A stretch of 64,000 bases of DNA from Sphingomonas sp. FARSPH (GTDB taxonomy: Bacteria; Pseudomonadota; Alphaproteobacteria; Sphingomonadales; Sphingomonadaceae): NCBI RefSeq assembly GCF_003355005.1, contig NZ_CP029985.1, positions 2,099,001 to 2,163,000 on the forward strand, given 5' to 3'. The notes beneath the pieces are model-generated. The model searched no databases, was not told where the DNA came from, and saw nothing but the letters and a program-made list of their open reading frames with translations. This document shows positions 43,916-52,856 of this stretch, in pieces (positions within the stretch are counted from its first letter, which is position 1; every line of letters starts with the position of its first letter). A program made the translations under genes and the position numbers.

Positions 43916-44347
43916 TCAAGCCGCGATCGGCGCGACGCCCAGCCGCGGTATTTCGATCGCGGGGCATCGATCCATGACCACGGCCAGCCCCGCCGCCTCG
44001 GCACGCGCCGCCGCCGCCTCGTTGATGACACCCAATTGCAGCCACACCGCCTTGGCGCCGATCGCGATCGCCTCGTCCACCGCTTGTCCCGCGGCCTCGG
44101 GACGGCGGAAGATATCGACGATGTCGATCGTATCGCCCAGCTGATGAAGGTCGCGGAACACGAACTCGCCATGCACATGCTCACCGGTGATCTTTGGACT
44201 GACCGGGATGACGCGATAGCCGTGCCGCTGCAGCATCGCCATCACGCCGTAAGACGGCCGATCGGGCCGATCGGACGCGCCGACCATCGCGATCGTCCGC
44301 GCCTGTTCCAGCAGAGCCTTGATCGCGGCATCATCGGTCAGCGGCAT
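43916..44347 (-). CDS. CoA-binding domain protein (YccU type)
   Basis: 143 residues, a Rossmann-like CoA-binding fold: TIAMVGASDRPDRPSYGVMA (nucleotide loop), HGYRVIPVSPKITGE, DIVDIFRRPE and AKAVWLQLGVINEAAAARAE. Members bind CoA and resemble the succinyl-CoA synthetase alpha-subunit core but lack the catalytic part. It is likely a cytosolic CoA-handling or protein-CoAlation-related factor. Start: GGGAGA about 7 nt before ATG 44347. Confidence 0.88.
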   Translation of the reverse strand: MPLTDDAAIKALLEQARTIAMVGASDRPDRPSYGVMAMLQRHGYRVIPVSPKITGEHVHGEFVFRDLHQLGDTIDIVDIFRRPEAAGQAVDEAIAIGAKAVWLQLGVINEAAAARAEAAGLAVVMDRCPAIEIPRLGVAPIAA

Positions 44348-44477
44348 TGCAAGTCTCCCGTGATTATGGGGATATAGCGCGATGGCGCGCTGCCGGTTCC
44401 TCCGTCCAGTCCGCTGTTGCCGAGTAGAGATGGGCTGCTACGATAATGACCCGAATCGGGCTTGAGGAATGGTGCTT

Positions 44478-44675
44478 ATGAGGAAAGTGATATTTGCTGC
44501 GCTTGCTCTGCACATCGCGGTCTGTTCTGCTTCGGCGCAAGTTATCTCGGTTCCACCACCCTCGGATCCCCCTGGCCCGGAAAAGCCAGTACCTCTGCCA
44601 CCAGGCTGCTTTATCGTGGATGGCCGAGTTTTCTGCGTCGATGAGCCGTTGGACGATGATCCGGTTGGTAAATGA
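44478..44675 (+). CDS. Small exported Pro-rich hypothetical protein
   Basis: 65 residues with a good signal peptide (MRKVIFAALALHIAVCSASA, cut before Q) and a short Pro-rich mature part ending in an acidic tail (CFIVDGRVFCVDEPLDDDPV). Two Cys (GCFIVDGRVFC) may pair. Start: TTGAGGA is 9 nt before ATG 44478; the ATG at 44469 is too close to it. The gene is less GC-rich than neighbours. It is followed by a hairpin terminator. No function can be assigned. Confidence 0.6.
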   Translation: MRKVIFAALALHIAVCSASAQVISVPPPSDPPGPEKPVPLPPGCFIVDGRVFCVDEPLDDDPVGK

Positions 44676-44682
44676 ACTCACC

Positions 44683-44710
44683 GAGGACGCGGGGACGCGC
44701 GTCCTCTTTC
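44683..44710 (+). terminator. Hairpin terminator after the small exported protein gene
   Basis: GAGGACGCG (44683-44691) and CGCGTCCTC (44698-44706) form a perfect 9-bp stem with a 6-nt loop, followed by TTTC. It lies 8 bp after the stop codon. Confidence 0.7.
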
Positions 44711-45015
44711 AACGGCAGCATTCCGAGGCGACTTGAGCTGCATCAAGCTTTAGCGCAGCTGTATAGCCCCCGGCGCCGAATGTGTGGGTCACCTCGGCAA
44801 GGACCGACACTACCGCGTCGATCACGGCTTTACAGCCGGTGGCGCGCGCCGGGCGGCCCCGCCTGATTACAGCGATCGTCCGCAAATGGGGCGCGAGCGG
44901 GCCGTCAGTATCGAGCGGGTATTCCCCTGATAGCCGCCTGAGAAATCAACGCTATTCTGCCGCCTTACGAAGATAGTGGCGGAGGGCTCCGCCCCTGCGG
45001 TGCGCTGCGTTTGCG
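44711..45015. other. Gene-free stretch before mrp/apbC
   Basis: About 305 bases. Short open frames exist but none looks conserved. A perfect palindrome (GGCGGAGGGCTCCGCC, about 44981-44996) lies near the 3' end of the leftward mrp gene. Base composition is mixed. A decayed gene or a structured 3' region are possible; no definite feature. Confidence 0.4.
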
Positions 45016-45963
45016 CTAATGCGCCGCGAGCCAGTCGGCGACCTGCGCCGCGATCGGCGCGAACACGCGGTCGCCGGCTTCCGCGGCGGGAGGGCGCCCC
45101 GCGTCGCTCGCGGTGCGGATGTCGATCGCCAGCGGCACGCGGCCCAGGAACGGCAGACCTAGCCGCTGAGCAGTGGCTTCCGCGCCGCCGCGCCCGAACG
45201 GATCCGACACCTCGCCGCAATGCGGGCAGGCATAGCCCGCCATATTCTCGACCAGCCCGATGATCGGCACGCCCGCCTTGTCGAACAGGTCGATCGCGCG
45301 CGTCGCATCGATCAGCGCCAGGTCCTGCGGCGTCGAGACGATCACCGCGCCCGCGGGCTTGTGCTTCTGCACCATCGTCAGCTGCACGTCACCCGTGCCC
45401 GGCGGCAGGTCGAGGACGAGCGTGTCGGTCGCGCCCCAGTCCGCCTCGACCAATTGGGTCAGCGCGCCGGCGACCATCGGTCCGCGCCACGCCAGCGCGC
45501 GCCCGTCCTCGACCAGCTGCCCCATCGACAGCATCGGCACGCCATAGGGGGTGGGAATGGGGTCGAGCACCTTGTCCTTCGCGGTCGGGCGGATACCCTC
45601 CGCCGCCATCAGCCGTGGCTGCGACGGGCCATAGATGTCGGCGTCGACCAGCCCGACGCGCCGCCCGGCCCGCGACAGGCCGATCGCCAGGTTGGCGGCG
45701 ATCGTCGACTTGCCGACGCCGCCCTTGCCGCTCGCCACCGCGACGATGCGGCGGCGCGCGCGTTCGGCGGTGACGATGACGCGCAATTCGCCGTTCCAGC
45801 TGCTCGCCGCGGCGGCGCGCACCTCCGCCTCCAGCGCATCGCGCGCCGCCGGGGCGAGCCCCGTCGCGTCGAGCACGATGCCGGCGCGCGCGCCCTCGAT
45901 CCGTACCGTCGCGCGGTCCCCCGCAGCGGCCGCGACGGCCTGCTTCAATCCGATCTCGTCCAT
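45016..45963 (-). CDS. apbC: Mrp/ApbC-type iron-sulfur cluster carrier ATPase
   Basis: 315 residues. The P-loop SGKGGVGKSTIAANLA (deviant Walker A) is followed by GLVDADIYGPSQPRL and VLDLPPGTGDVQLTM. The MinD-like C-terminal part has the bridging cluster motif CPHCGEVSDPFG. It carries and transfers 4Fe-4S clusters. The N-terminal MIP18/DUF59 domain is short and lacks its usual cysteine (RATVRIEGARAGIVLDATGL...). Start: ATG 45963 (MDEIGLKQ); the open frame extends to 46002 without family-like sequence. It is divergent from hflK, 74 bp apart. Confidence 0.92.
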   Translation of the reverse strand: MDEIGLKQAVAAAAGDRATVRIEGARAGIVLDATGLAPAARDALEAEVRAAAASSWNGELRVIVTAERARRRIVAVASGKGGVGKSTIAANLAIGLSRAGRRVGLVDADIYGPSQPRLMAAEGIRPTAKDKVLDPIPTPYGVPMLSMGQLVEDGRALAWRGPMVAGALTQLVEADWGATDTLVLDLPPGTGDVQLTMVQKHKPAGAVIVSTPQDLALIDATRAIDLFDKAGVPIIGLVENMAGYACPHCGEVSDPFGRGGAEATAQRLGLPFLGRVPLAIDIRTASDAGRPPAAEAGDRVFAPIAAQVADWLAAH

Positions 45964-46037
45964 GTCGTGCGCGCAGATAGGGCGGCTTGCCCGGCTTGGC
46001 ACTGTTTTTCCGCGATGGTCCTCCTATAAAGGTGGTC

Positions 46038-47171
46038 ATGACCATCCTGCCGGGCCGCCGGGCACGCCCCCTTGACCTTCCCCCCGCTCTGGCCGTCGAA
46101 CCGCCGAAAAGCCCGTGGGGGCAGGGCGACGGCCCGTCCGACGACGGACCGCGCAACCCCTGGGCGGTGCCGCAGGCCGGCCGCAAGGGCGGGCAGCGGC
46201 CGACTGCGCTCGACGAATTCCTGAAGAAGGCGCGCGGCGGCGACGGTGGCGGGTCCGGCAACGGCGGCGGGTTCGGCGGCGGCCTGCCGGGGGGCACCAG
46301 CGCGCGCGGGCTGTGGCTGATCGGGGCGGGCATCATCCTGCTCGTCTGGATCCTGTGGACGTCGATCCACCCGATCGCGCCGCAGCAGCGCGGCGTCGTC
46401 ACGCGCTTCGGCCGCTATGTCGAGACGCTGAGCCCGGGCATCGCGCTGACGCTGCCCGCCCCGATCTCCGACGTCGTCAAGGTCGACGTGCAGAACATCC
46501 GGTCAGAGGATTTCCCGGAGAACGGCGGCGAGAATCTGATGCTGACGGGCGACCAGAACATCATCGACCTCGCCTATGCGGTGCGCTGGACGATCGCCAA
46601 CCCGGAGGATTACGTCTTCCAGATCGACAAGCCGCGCGACACGGTGCGCGCGACGGCCGAAAGCGCGATGCGCGAGGCGGTCGCCAACATGCCGCTCGAT
46701 CGGATCATGGGCCCCGGCCGCCCCGTCATCGAGGCGGAGGTGCAGGAGCGGATGCAGAAGGTGCTCGACGACTATAAGTCCGGCATCCGCATCGTCGGCG
46801 TCGGCATCAAACAGGCCGATCCGCCCGCGCGCGTCAACGACGCGTTCAAGGATGTGACCGCGGCGCAGCAGGATGCGCAGGGCGCGCGCAACCAGGCGCA
46901 ATCCTATGCCAAGCAGATCGTCGCGCAGGCGGAGGGTGAGGCAGCGCAGTTCGACAAGGTTTACGAGCAATATCGCCTCGCGCCCGATGTGACGCGGCGA
47001 CGCATGTATTACGAGACGATGGAAGCGGTATTGGCCAAGACCGACAAGACGATCGTCGAGACGCCCGGCGTCATCCCCTATCTGCCGATCGCGCCGGGGC
47101 GCAAGCTCCCCGATCCGCAGGCTGCGGCGCCCGCACCGACCCCCGCGCCGGCGCAGGGAGGCGGCCAGTGA
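46038..47171 (+). CDS. hflK: FtsH protease modulator HflK
   Basis: 377 residues. A Gly/Pro-rich cytosolic N terminus (about 35-90, GGDGGGSGNGGGFGGG) is followed by a membrane helix (GLWLIGAGIILLVWILW) and the SPFH/band-7 domain in the periplasm. GVVTRFGRYVETLSPGIALT and IKQADPPARVNDAFKDVTAA are typical. HflK and HflC form a cage around FtsH and restrain its proteolysis. Start: AAAGG is 5 nt before ATG 46038; the frame is open further upstream. The stop overlaps hflC (GTGA). Confidence 0.94.
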   Translation: MTILPGRRARPLDLPPALAVEPPKSPWGQGDGPSDDGPRNPWAVPQAGRKGGQRPTALDEFLKKARGGDGGGSGNGGGFGGGLPGGTSARGLWLIGAGIILLVWILWTSIHPIAPQQRGVVTRFGRYVETLSPGIALTLPAPISDVVKVDVQNIRSEDFPENGGENLMLTGDQNIIDLAYAVRWTIANPEDYVFQIDKPRDTVRATAESAMREAVANMPLDRIMGPGRPVIEAEVQERMQKVLDDYKSGIRIVGVGIKQADPPARVNDAFKDVTAAQQDAQGARNQAQSYAKQIVAQAEGEAAQFDKVYEQYRLAPDVTRRRMYYETMEAVLAKTDKTIVETPGVIPYLPIAPGRKLPDPQAAAPAPTPAPAQGGGQ

Positions 47172-48043
47172 ACGCGCTCTGGAAGAATCCCGTGACGCTC
47201 GGCCTCGCCGCGCTCGTCGCGGTCATCCTGCTCGCCGCGACGGTTACGATCGTGCCGGAGACGCAGCAGGTCGTCGTGCTGCGCTTCGAACAGCCGGTGC
47301 GCACCGTCAACGCATGGCGGCCGGGGGAGGTGTTCGGCCGTACCGGCGCTGGCATGATCGCGCGTATCCCATTCGTCGATCGCCTCGTCTGGCTCAACAA
47401 GCGCATCCTCGACGTCGATTACGACAACCAGCAGGTGCTCTCCTCCGACCAGCTCCGCCTCGAGGTCGATGCCTATGCGCGCTATCGCATTGTCGATCCG
47501 CTGAAGGCGGTGAACGCGACGGGCAGCACCTCGTCCACCGAAACGCGCATCTCCGATGCGCTGCGGCCGCTGCTGGGTAATGCGATCCGTAATGAGCTCG
47601 GCAACCAGCCGTTCGCGATCCTTCTCTCGCCCGAACGCGACCGGGTGATGGACAACATCCAGGCGCGGCTGCAACGGCTTGCCGGCCAATATGGCGTGCA
47701 GATCGTCGACGTGCGGATCAAGCACGCCGATCTACCCGACGGCAGTCCGCTGGAACGCGCGCTGGCGCGCATGCGCACCGCGCGCGAGCAGCAGGCGACG
47801 ACGATCCGCGCAGAGGGCAACAAGGAAGCGCAGATCATCCGCGCCGAAGCCGACGCCCAGGCCGCGCGCATCTATGCGCAAAGCTTCACCAAGGACGCCG
47901 ATTTCTACAACTTCTATCGCGCGATGCAGTCCTACCGCCGGACGTTCGGCGCGGCGGGCGGCCCGGCGCCGGAAGGGTCGACGTCGATCATCCTGTCGCC
48001 GAACAACAGCTATCTGCGCGAGTTCGAGGGCAAAGGGAAATAG
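47168..48043 (+). CDS. hflC: FtsH protease modulator HflC
   Basis: 291 residues. N-terminal membrane helix (LGLAALVAVILLAATVTIVP), then the SPFH domain (TQQVVVLRFEQPVRTVNAWR, LVWLNKRILDVDYDNQQVLS) and a coiled-coil C terminus with EQQATTIRAEGNKEAQIIRA. It is the obligate partner of HflK. It begins with GTG overlapping the hflK stop. A repeat-rich 135-bp gap separates it from the DegP-like gene. Confidence 0.94.
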   Translation: MNALWKNPVTLGLAALVAVILLAATVTIVPETQQVVVLRFEQPVRTVNAWRPGEVFGRTGAGMIARIPFVDRLVWLNKRILDVDYDNQQVLSSDQLRLEVDAYARYRIVDPLKAVNATGSTSSTETRISDALRPLLGNAIRNELGNQPFAILLSPERDRVMDNIQARLQRLAGQYGVQIVDVRIKHADLPDGSPLERALARMRTAREQQATTIRAEGNKEAQIIRAEADAQAARIYAQSFTKDADFYNFYRAMQSYRRTFGAAGGPAPEGSTSIILSPNNSYLREFEGKGK

Positions 48044-48121
48044 GGCTGGGAAGGGGACTGTCGCTGCGGCGGGAGCCTTCCACCTTTCAGACGCGTTCAT
48101 ATTCAAGCGACGTTCAGCGAT

Positions 48122-48174
48122 TTGGTCCAATAAGGCACCATCCTTACCGGGACCAATACAGAAGAGGACCAAAG
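48122..48174 (+). promoter_or_regulatory. Repeated GGTCC/GGACC half-sites upstream of the DegP-like gene
   Basis: TTGGTCC (48122-48128) and GGACCAA (48150-48156) are perfect inverted repeats 21 nt apart. A third half-site GGACCAAA lies at 48167-48174, nearly abutting the GTG start. Spacing between same-strand half-sites is 17 bp. This is a candidate operator or structured leader; no regulator is known to me for it. Confidence 0.35.
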
Positions 48175-48178
48175 ACTA

Positions 48179-49744
48179 GTGCGCAACGCCTACGCCATCA
48201 CCAGTGCACTCCTCCTCGGCGGCGCCGCCGCCACCCTGGCCCTCCAGCCGTCCACCGCGCAGGTCGCGCAGAACGAACCTGGCGCGATCCAGGCGAGCGC
48301 ACCGCGCGCCGGCGCGCCGATGAGCTTCGCCGACATGGTCGCCAAGCTGCAGCCGGCGGTGGTCAACATCTCCACCAAGCAGACGATCGTCCAGCGCCAG
48401 CAGGCCAATCCGTTCGCCGGCACGCCGTTCGGCGATCTGTTCGGCGGCATGGGCGGGCAGGGCGGTGCGCCGGTGAAGCGCGAGGGCGCCTCGCTCGGTT
48501 CGGGCTTCCTGATCTCGCCGGACGGCTATGTCGTCACCAACAACCACGTCATCGCGCCGGGTGCGCAGGGCGCGACGGTCAATTCGATCACCGTCACGCT
48601 CAACAACAAACAGGAATATACCGCCCGCGTCATCGGCAAGGACCAGGACTCGGACCTCGCCCTGCTCAAGATTGATGCCAAGGACCTGCCGTTTGTAAAG
48701 TGGGGCGACAGCAGTCGCGCCCGCGTCGGCGACTGGGTGCTGGCGATCGGCGAGCCCTTCGGCCTGGGCGGCACCGTTACGGCAGGCATCATCTCGTCGA
48801 TCAACCGCGTTACCGGTCAAGGCGGCGCCTATGACCGGTTCATCCAGACCGACGCATCGATCAACCAGGGCAATTCGGGCGGCCCGATGTTCGACATGAA
48901 CGGCAACGTCATCGGCATCAACTCGCAGATCTTCAGCCAGTCGGGCGGCAATATCGGGATCGGTTTTGCCATTCCCGCGTCGATCGCGCGGCCGATCATC
49001 GACACGTTCATGAAGGGTGGCAAGATCACGCGCGGCTATATCGGCGTGACGATCGGCGGCCCGGTCGACGACGATGCCGCCGCCGCGCTTGGCATTCCCA
49101 AGAATCGCGGGGAGCTGATCGCGCGCGTTGAGCCGAACGGTCCGTCAGCCAAGGCAGGCTTGCGCTCGGGCGACGTGGTCGTGCGGATCAACGGCCAGGA
49201 GGTGACGCCCGATCAGACGCTGACCTATCTCGTCTCGAACCTCCAGCCCGGTACCACCGCTAAATTCGAGGTGCTGCGGGGCGGCCAGCCGGTAACAATC
49301 AACATTCAGGTCGCGACGCGTCCGTCTAATGACCAGTTGCTGGCGCAAGCCAACGGCGGCGATGACTCCGGTGGCTTCGGCCCGAATGCCCCTCAGGGCG
49401 ACGGCTCCGACGACAGCGATGGCGACACCGGTGTCGTGCAAGGGGCGGGCGGCCCGCTGGGGCTCAATGTCCAGCCGCTGACCCCAGGCATCGCGCGTGC
49501 GATCGGAGTCGATCCGACGACGCAGGGTGTGGTGATCGCCAGTGTCGATGCTTCGAGCGACGCGGCCGGCAAGCTGCAGCGCGGGGATGTCATTTCGTCG
49601 GTCAACGCGATCCCGGTGCGCACTGCTGCCGATGTCGCTAGGATCGTCGCGCAGGCGAAGGCCGCCGGGCGTACACAGGTGCTCGTGCTTGCACAGCGCG
49701 GCCGCGGCGCGGCGCGCTTCCTGCCGCTGAAGATCGGCAAGTAA
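48179..49744 (+). CDS. degP: Periplasmic serine endoprotease of the Do/HtrA family (DegP-like)
   Basis: 521 residues. Signal peptide (AITSALLLGGAAATLALQPS) then the trypsin-like domain with triad His123 (TNNHVIAP), Asp159 (DQDSDLALLK) and Ser233 (NQGNSGGPMFDMNG). The LA-loop is short. Two PDZ domains follow (GYIGVTIGGPVDDDAAAALG, VEPNGPSAKAGLRSGDVVVR; then LGLNVQPLTPGIARAIGVDP, LQRGDVISSVNAIPVRTAAD). An Asp/Gly-rich linker lies between the PDZ domains. It degrades or refolds damaged envelope proteins. Start: GTG 48179 with AGAGGA 11 nt upstream. Position after hflKC suggests an envelope-quality locus. Confidence 0.93.
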   Translation: MRNAYAITSALLLGGAAATLALQPSTAQVAQNEPGAIQASAPRAGAPMSFADMVAKLQPAVVNISTKQTIVQRQQANPFAGTPFGDLFGGMGGQGGAPVKREGASLGSGFLISPDGYVVTNNHVIAPGAQGATVNSITVTLNNKQEYTARVIGKDQDSDLALLKIDAKDLPFVKWGDSSRARVGDWVLAIGEPFGLGGTVTAGIISSINRVTGQGGAYDRFIQTDASINQGNSGGPMFDMNGNVIGINSQIFSQSGGNIGIGFAIPASIARPIIDTFMKGGKITRGYIGVTIGGPVDDDAAAALGIPKNRGELIARVEPNGPSAKAGLRSGDVVVRINGQEVTPDQTLTYLVSNLQPGTTAKFEVLRGGQPVTINIQVATRPSNDQLLAQANGGDDSGGFGPNAPQGDGSDDSDGDTGVVQGAGGPLGLNVQPLTPGIARAIGVDPTTQGVVIASVDASSDAAGKLQRGDVISSVNAIPVRTAADVARIVAQAKAAGRTQVLVLAQRGRGAARFLPLKIGK

Positions 49745-49767
49745 CCGTCACCTCTGTGTGACGCACG

Positions 49768-49807
49768 GGGCCGCCGTTTCCATCGGGAACGGCGGCCCTT
49801 TTCTTTT
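49768..49807 (+). terminator. Intrinsic terminator after the DegP-like gene
   Basis: GGGCCGCCGTT (49768-49778) and AACGGCGGCCC (49788-49798) form a perfect 11-bp stem with a 9-nt loop, followed by TTTTCTTTT. Confidence 0.93.
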
Positions 49808-49855
49808 GCGCGGGCCAGCGTCTATCACCGGCGCACCACCACGGGAGCGTGCGAC

Positions 49856-51490
49856 ATGGCGGACGGCATCTTCATCGGCGCGGGCGAGGGCGGGGCGGAC
49901 CCGCAGCGTCTCGACCTCAGACGCGCCAACCGCCACGGCCTGATCGCGGGCGCGACGGGTACCGGCAAGACGGTGACGCTGCAGGGGATCATCGAGGGGT
50001 TCTCGAAGATCGGCGTGCCCAGCTTCGTCGCCGACGTGAAGGGCGACCTCTCCGGCCTCGCGATGGCCGGATCGCCGACCGCGAAGACGCATGAGGCCTT
50101 CGCCGCCCGCGCCGCGGAGATCGGCGATACGGATTGGGCCTATGCCGACAATCCCGTGCAATTCTGGGACCTTTACGGCGAACAGGGTCATCCGATCCGC
50201 ACCACCGTCAGCGAGATGGGGCCGCTGCTGCTCGCCCGGCTGATGGATTTGAACGAGGTGCAGGAGGGCGTGCTGACGATCGCCTTCCACGTCGCGGATA
50301 CCGAGGGGCTGCTGCTCATCGACCTCGACGACCTGCAGGCGATGCTCGCCCACTGCGCGGAGCGCGCGGACGAGTTGACGACGACCTACGGCAACGTCTC
50401 CAAGCAATCGATCGGCGCGATCCAGCGCTCGCTGCTCCAGCTGCGCAGCCAGGGCGGCGAAAAGTTTTTCGGCGAACCCGCGCTCGACCTCGCCGATTTC
50501 CTGACCACCGACGATCGCGGGCGCGGCATCGTCAACCTGCTCGCCGCCGACAAATTGATGGCCGCACCCAAACTCTACGCGACCTTCCTGCTCTGGCTGA
50601 TGAGCGAATTGTTCGAGCATCTTCCCGAGGTGGGCGATCCCGACAAGCCGAAGATGGTGTTCTTCTTCGACGAGGCACATTTATTGTTCGACAATGCGCC
50701 CGACGCGCTGCTCGACAAGATCGAACAGGTCGTGCGACTGATCCGGTCGAAGGGCGTCGGCATCTACTTCATCACGCAGAACCCGATCGACGTGCCCGAC
50801 AAGGTCGCCGGGCAGCTGGGCAACCGCATCCAGCATGCGTTGCGCGCCTTCACCCCGCGCGATCAGGCGGCGGTGCGCTCCGCGGCGCAGACGTTCCGCA
50901 CCAATCCCGGCGTCGACGTCGCGACGGCGATCACCGAGCTCAAGGTCGGCGAGGCGCTCGTCTCGCTGCTCCAGCCCGATGGTGCGCCGTCGCCCGTCAC
51001 GCGCACGCTGATCGCGCCGCCCGCCAGCCGCGTCGGCCCCGTCACCCCCGACGAGCGGCGCGTGATGATCCAGACCGACGCGATCGGCGCCAAGTACGAC
51101 ACCGTCGTCGATCGCGAATCGGCGGAGGAGATCCTCGCCGCCAAGACGCAGGAGGCCGCCGCCGCGACCGCGGCCGCCCGCGCGAAGGACGATGCGGAAA
51201 AGGCCGCCGCGCTCCAGAAGAAGGAGGATGCCAGGGCCGCCAAGGACGCGGCGCGTGCGCAGGCCGCGCAGGACAAGGCGGACGCGCAGGCACGGCGCGA
51301 AGCGGCCAATTCGCCATGGGCGAAAGCGATGACGTCCGCGACGCGCGCCGCCTCCAGCTCGATCGGCCGCCAGGTCGCCAACGAGATCGGCAAGCAGGTG
51401 TTCGGCATCGGGCGCGGACGCAGCAGCAGTAGCGGCGGCCTCGTCGGCACGGTGCTACGCAACGTGCTGGGCAACCTGATGCGGGGGTAA
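49856..51490 (+). CDS. HerA/DUF853-family ATPase
   Basis: 544 residues. Walker A GATGTGKT (32-39) and Walker B MVFFFDEAHLLF, with YFITQNPIDVPD and the Arg-rich region typical of FtsK-HerA ATPases. The C-terminal third (about 430-510) is an Ala/Lys-rich coiled coil (AAKTQEAAAATAAARAKDDA onward). DUF853 proteins are widespread, probably hexameric, with unclear function. No NurA-like nuclease is nearby, so a HerA-NurA repair pair is unlikely. Start: GGGAG is about 8 nt before ATG 49856. It stands alone between a terminator and a family C repeat. Confidence 0.88.
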   Translation: MADGIFIGAGEGGADPQRLDLRRANRHGLIAGATGTGKTVTLQGIIEGFSKIGVPSFVADVKGDLSGLAMAGSPTAKTHEAFAARAAEIGDTDWAYADNPVQFWDLYGEQGHPIRTTVSEMGPLLLARLMDLNEVQEGVLTIAFHVADTEGLLLIDLDDLQAMLAHCAERADELTTTYGNVSKQSIGAIQRSLLQLRSQGGEKFFGEPALDLADFLTTDDRGRGIVNLLAADKLMAAPKLYATFLLWLMSELFEHLPEVGDPDKPKMVFFFDEAHLLFDNAPDALLDKIEQVVRLIRSKGVGIYFITQNPIDVPDKVAGQLGNRIQHALRAFTPRDQAAVRSAAQTFRTNPGVDVATAITELKVGEALVSLLQPDGAPSPVTRTLIAPPASRVGPVTPDERRVMIQTDAIGAKYDTVVDRESAEEILAAKTQEAAAATAAARAKDDAEKAAALQKKEDARAAKDAARAQAAQDKADAQARREAANSPWAKAMTSATRAASSSIGRQVANEIGKQVFGIGRGRSSSSGGLVGTVLRNVLGNLMRG

Positions 51491-51497
51491 CGTCCGC

Positions 51498-51575
51498 GTG
51501 CTCCTGCGCACGCAGGAGCCCAGGATCACTGTCGATGGCGTATGTGGCTCTGGGTTCCTGCCTTCGCAGGAACAC
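51498..51575. repeat. Palindromic intergenic repeat (family C), copy 2
   Basis: GTGCTCCTGCGCACGCAGGA (51498 onward, then GCCCAG) and CTGGGTTCCTGCCTTCGCAG (then GAACAC, ending 51575) share arms with the copy at 30917-30993. The arms are inverted around a variable 30-nt centre. Confidence 0.85.
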
Positions 51576-51638
51576 CGCGGGCGTGACATTCGCCGTTCCC
51601 GCGCGCACAACGGGCGTCCCATCATCAGGAGCCGCCGC

Positions 51639-52856
51639 ATGTCCCTCGACACCCTCGATCCCGCCGAATGGACCGCGGCCGGCGAGGCGGAATTCGACGC
51701 CGTCGTCGCGCTGCGCCGCGCGATCCACGCCGAGCCTGAGGTCGGGCTGCACTGCCCGCTGACCACCGAGAAGGCGAAGGCCGCGCTCGCCGGCCTGCCG
51801 CTCGAAATCCACGACAGCATTTCCACCACCGGGTTCATCGCGATCCTGCGCGGCCAGCGCGGCGACAACGGACGCACCGTGCTACTGCGCGGCGACATGG
51901 ACGCGCTGCCCATGGCCGAGGAGACGGGACTGCCCTTCGCCAGCACGCATGCGGGCAAGATGCACGCCTGCGGCCATGACGCGCATACCGCGATGCTGGT
52001 CGGGGCCGCGCGGGCGCTGTCGGCGCGGCGCGACGCTTTGCCCGGCACGGTCGTCTTCATGTTCCAGCCCGGCGAGGAGGGGCATCACGGCGCGCGCTTC
52101 ATGATCGACGACGGCCTGCTGGCAAAGGCGGCGCCCGACGCCGCCTTCGCGCTCCACGTCTCGCCCAACGCGCCGGCGGGGCTGGTGGTGACGCGCGGCG
52201 GGCCGATCATGGCGTCGGCCGACACCGTCCACATCGTCGTCCACGGCCGCGGCGGCCATGCCGCGATGCCGCACGATTGCCTCGATCCGATCCCGGTCGC
52301 CTGCGAGATCGTGCTCGCGCTCCAGACCTTCGTCGCGCGACAGGTCGCCGTCACCGATCCTGCCGTGCTGTCGATCACCAAGATCGAGGCGGGCAGTGCG
52401 CACAATATCGTGCCGGGCGAGGTGCGGATGCTCGGCACGCTGCGCACCCTGTCGGAAACGACGCGCGCGACGATGCGCGCGGCGCTGCAGCGGATCGCCA
52501 CGCATATCGCCGCCGCGCACGGCGCGACCGCCGAAACGCGGATCGACGAAGGCTATCCCGTGACCGTCAACGACCCGCGCGGCGCCGCGCTGATCGCGGC
52601 GTGCGCCGACGGGCTCGCCCCCGGCGCGGTGATGACGATGCCGCAACCGATGATGGGCGCGGAGGATTTCTCCTACGTCCTGCAACAGGTGCCGGGCGCC
52701 TTCGCCTTCGTCGGCTTCGCCCCCGAGGGCAGCGATCCTGCGACCAACCCGCCGCTGCACAACACCCGCATGCAGATCGAGGAGGCGGTGATGGCGAAAG
52801 GCGTCGCGCTGCACTGCGCGATGGCGACGCGCTTCCTGGAACGCGGGTTCGACTGA
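51639..52856 (+). CDS. M20D-family amidohydrolase (hippurate/N-acyl-amino-acid hydrolase type)
   Basis: 405 residues. Zinc-binding motifs are MHACGHDAHTAMLVGAAR and FMFQPGEEGHHGARFM, with HGRGGHAAMPHDCLDP in the lid domain and MMGAEDFSYVLQQVPGAFAF near the end. M20D enzymes remove acyl groups from amino acids (IAA-amino acid hydrolases, hippurate hydrolase, N-acetyldiaminopimelate deacetylase-like). No signal peptide. Start: AGGAG is 8 nt before ATG 51639; the open frame begins at 51498 within the repeat. Confidence 0.9.
   Translation: MSLDTLDPAEWTAAGEAEFDAVVALRRAIHAEPEVGLHCPLTTEKAKAALAGLPLEIHDSISTTGFIAILRGQRGDNGRTVLLRGDMDALPMAEETGLPFASTHAGKMHACGHDAHTAMLVGAARALSARRDALPGTVVFMFQPGEEGHHGARFMIDDGLLAKAAPDAAFALHVSPNAPAGLVVTRGGPIMASADTVHIVVHGRGGHAAMPHDCLDPIPVACEIVLALQTFVARQVAVTDPAVLSITKIEAGSAHNIVPGEVRMLGTLRTLSETTRATMRAALQRIATHIAAAHGATAETRIDEGYPVTVNDPRGAALIAACADGLAPGAVMTMPQPMMGAEDFSYVLQQVPGAFAFVGFAPEGSDPATNPPLHNTRMQIEEAVMAKGVALHCAMATRFLERGFD

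Noticed and set aside
44782..44976. Short frame in the gap before apbC
   Set aside because: 64 codons without family-like pattern, signal or ribosome site; more likely non-coding.
49856..51490. Reading the HerA-like ATPase as part of a DNA-end processing or defence system
   Set aside because: No NurA nuclease, SIR2, methylase or other defence gene is adjacent; it is a DUF853-type housekeeping ATPase.
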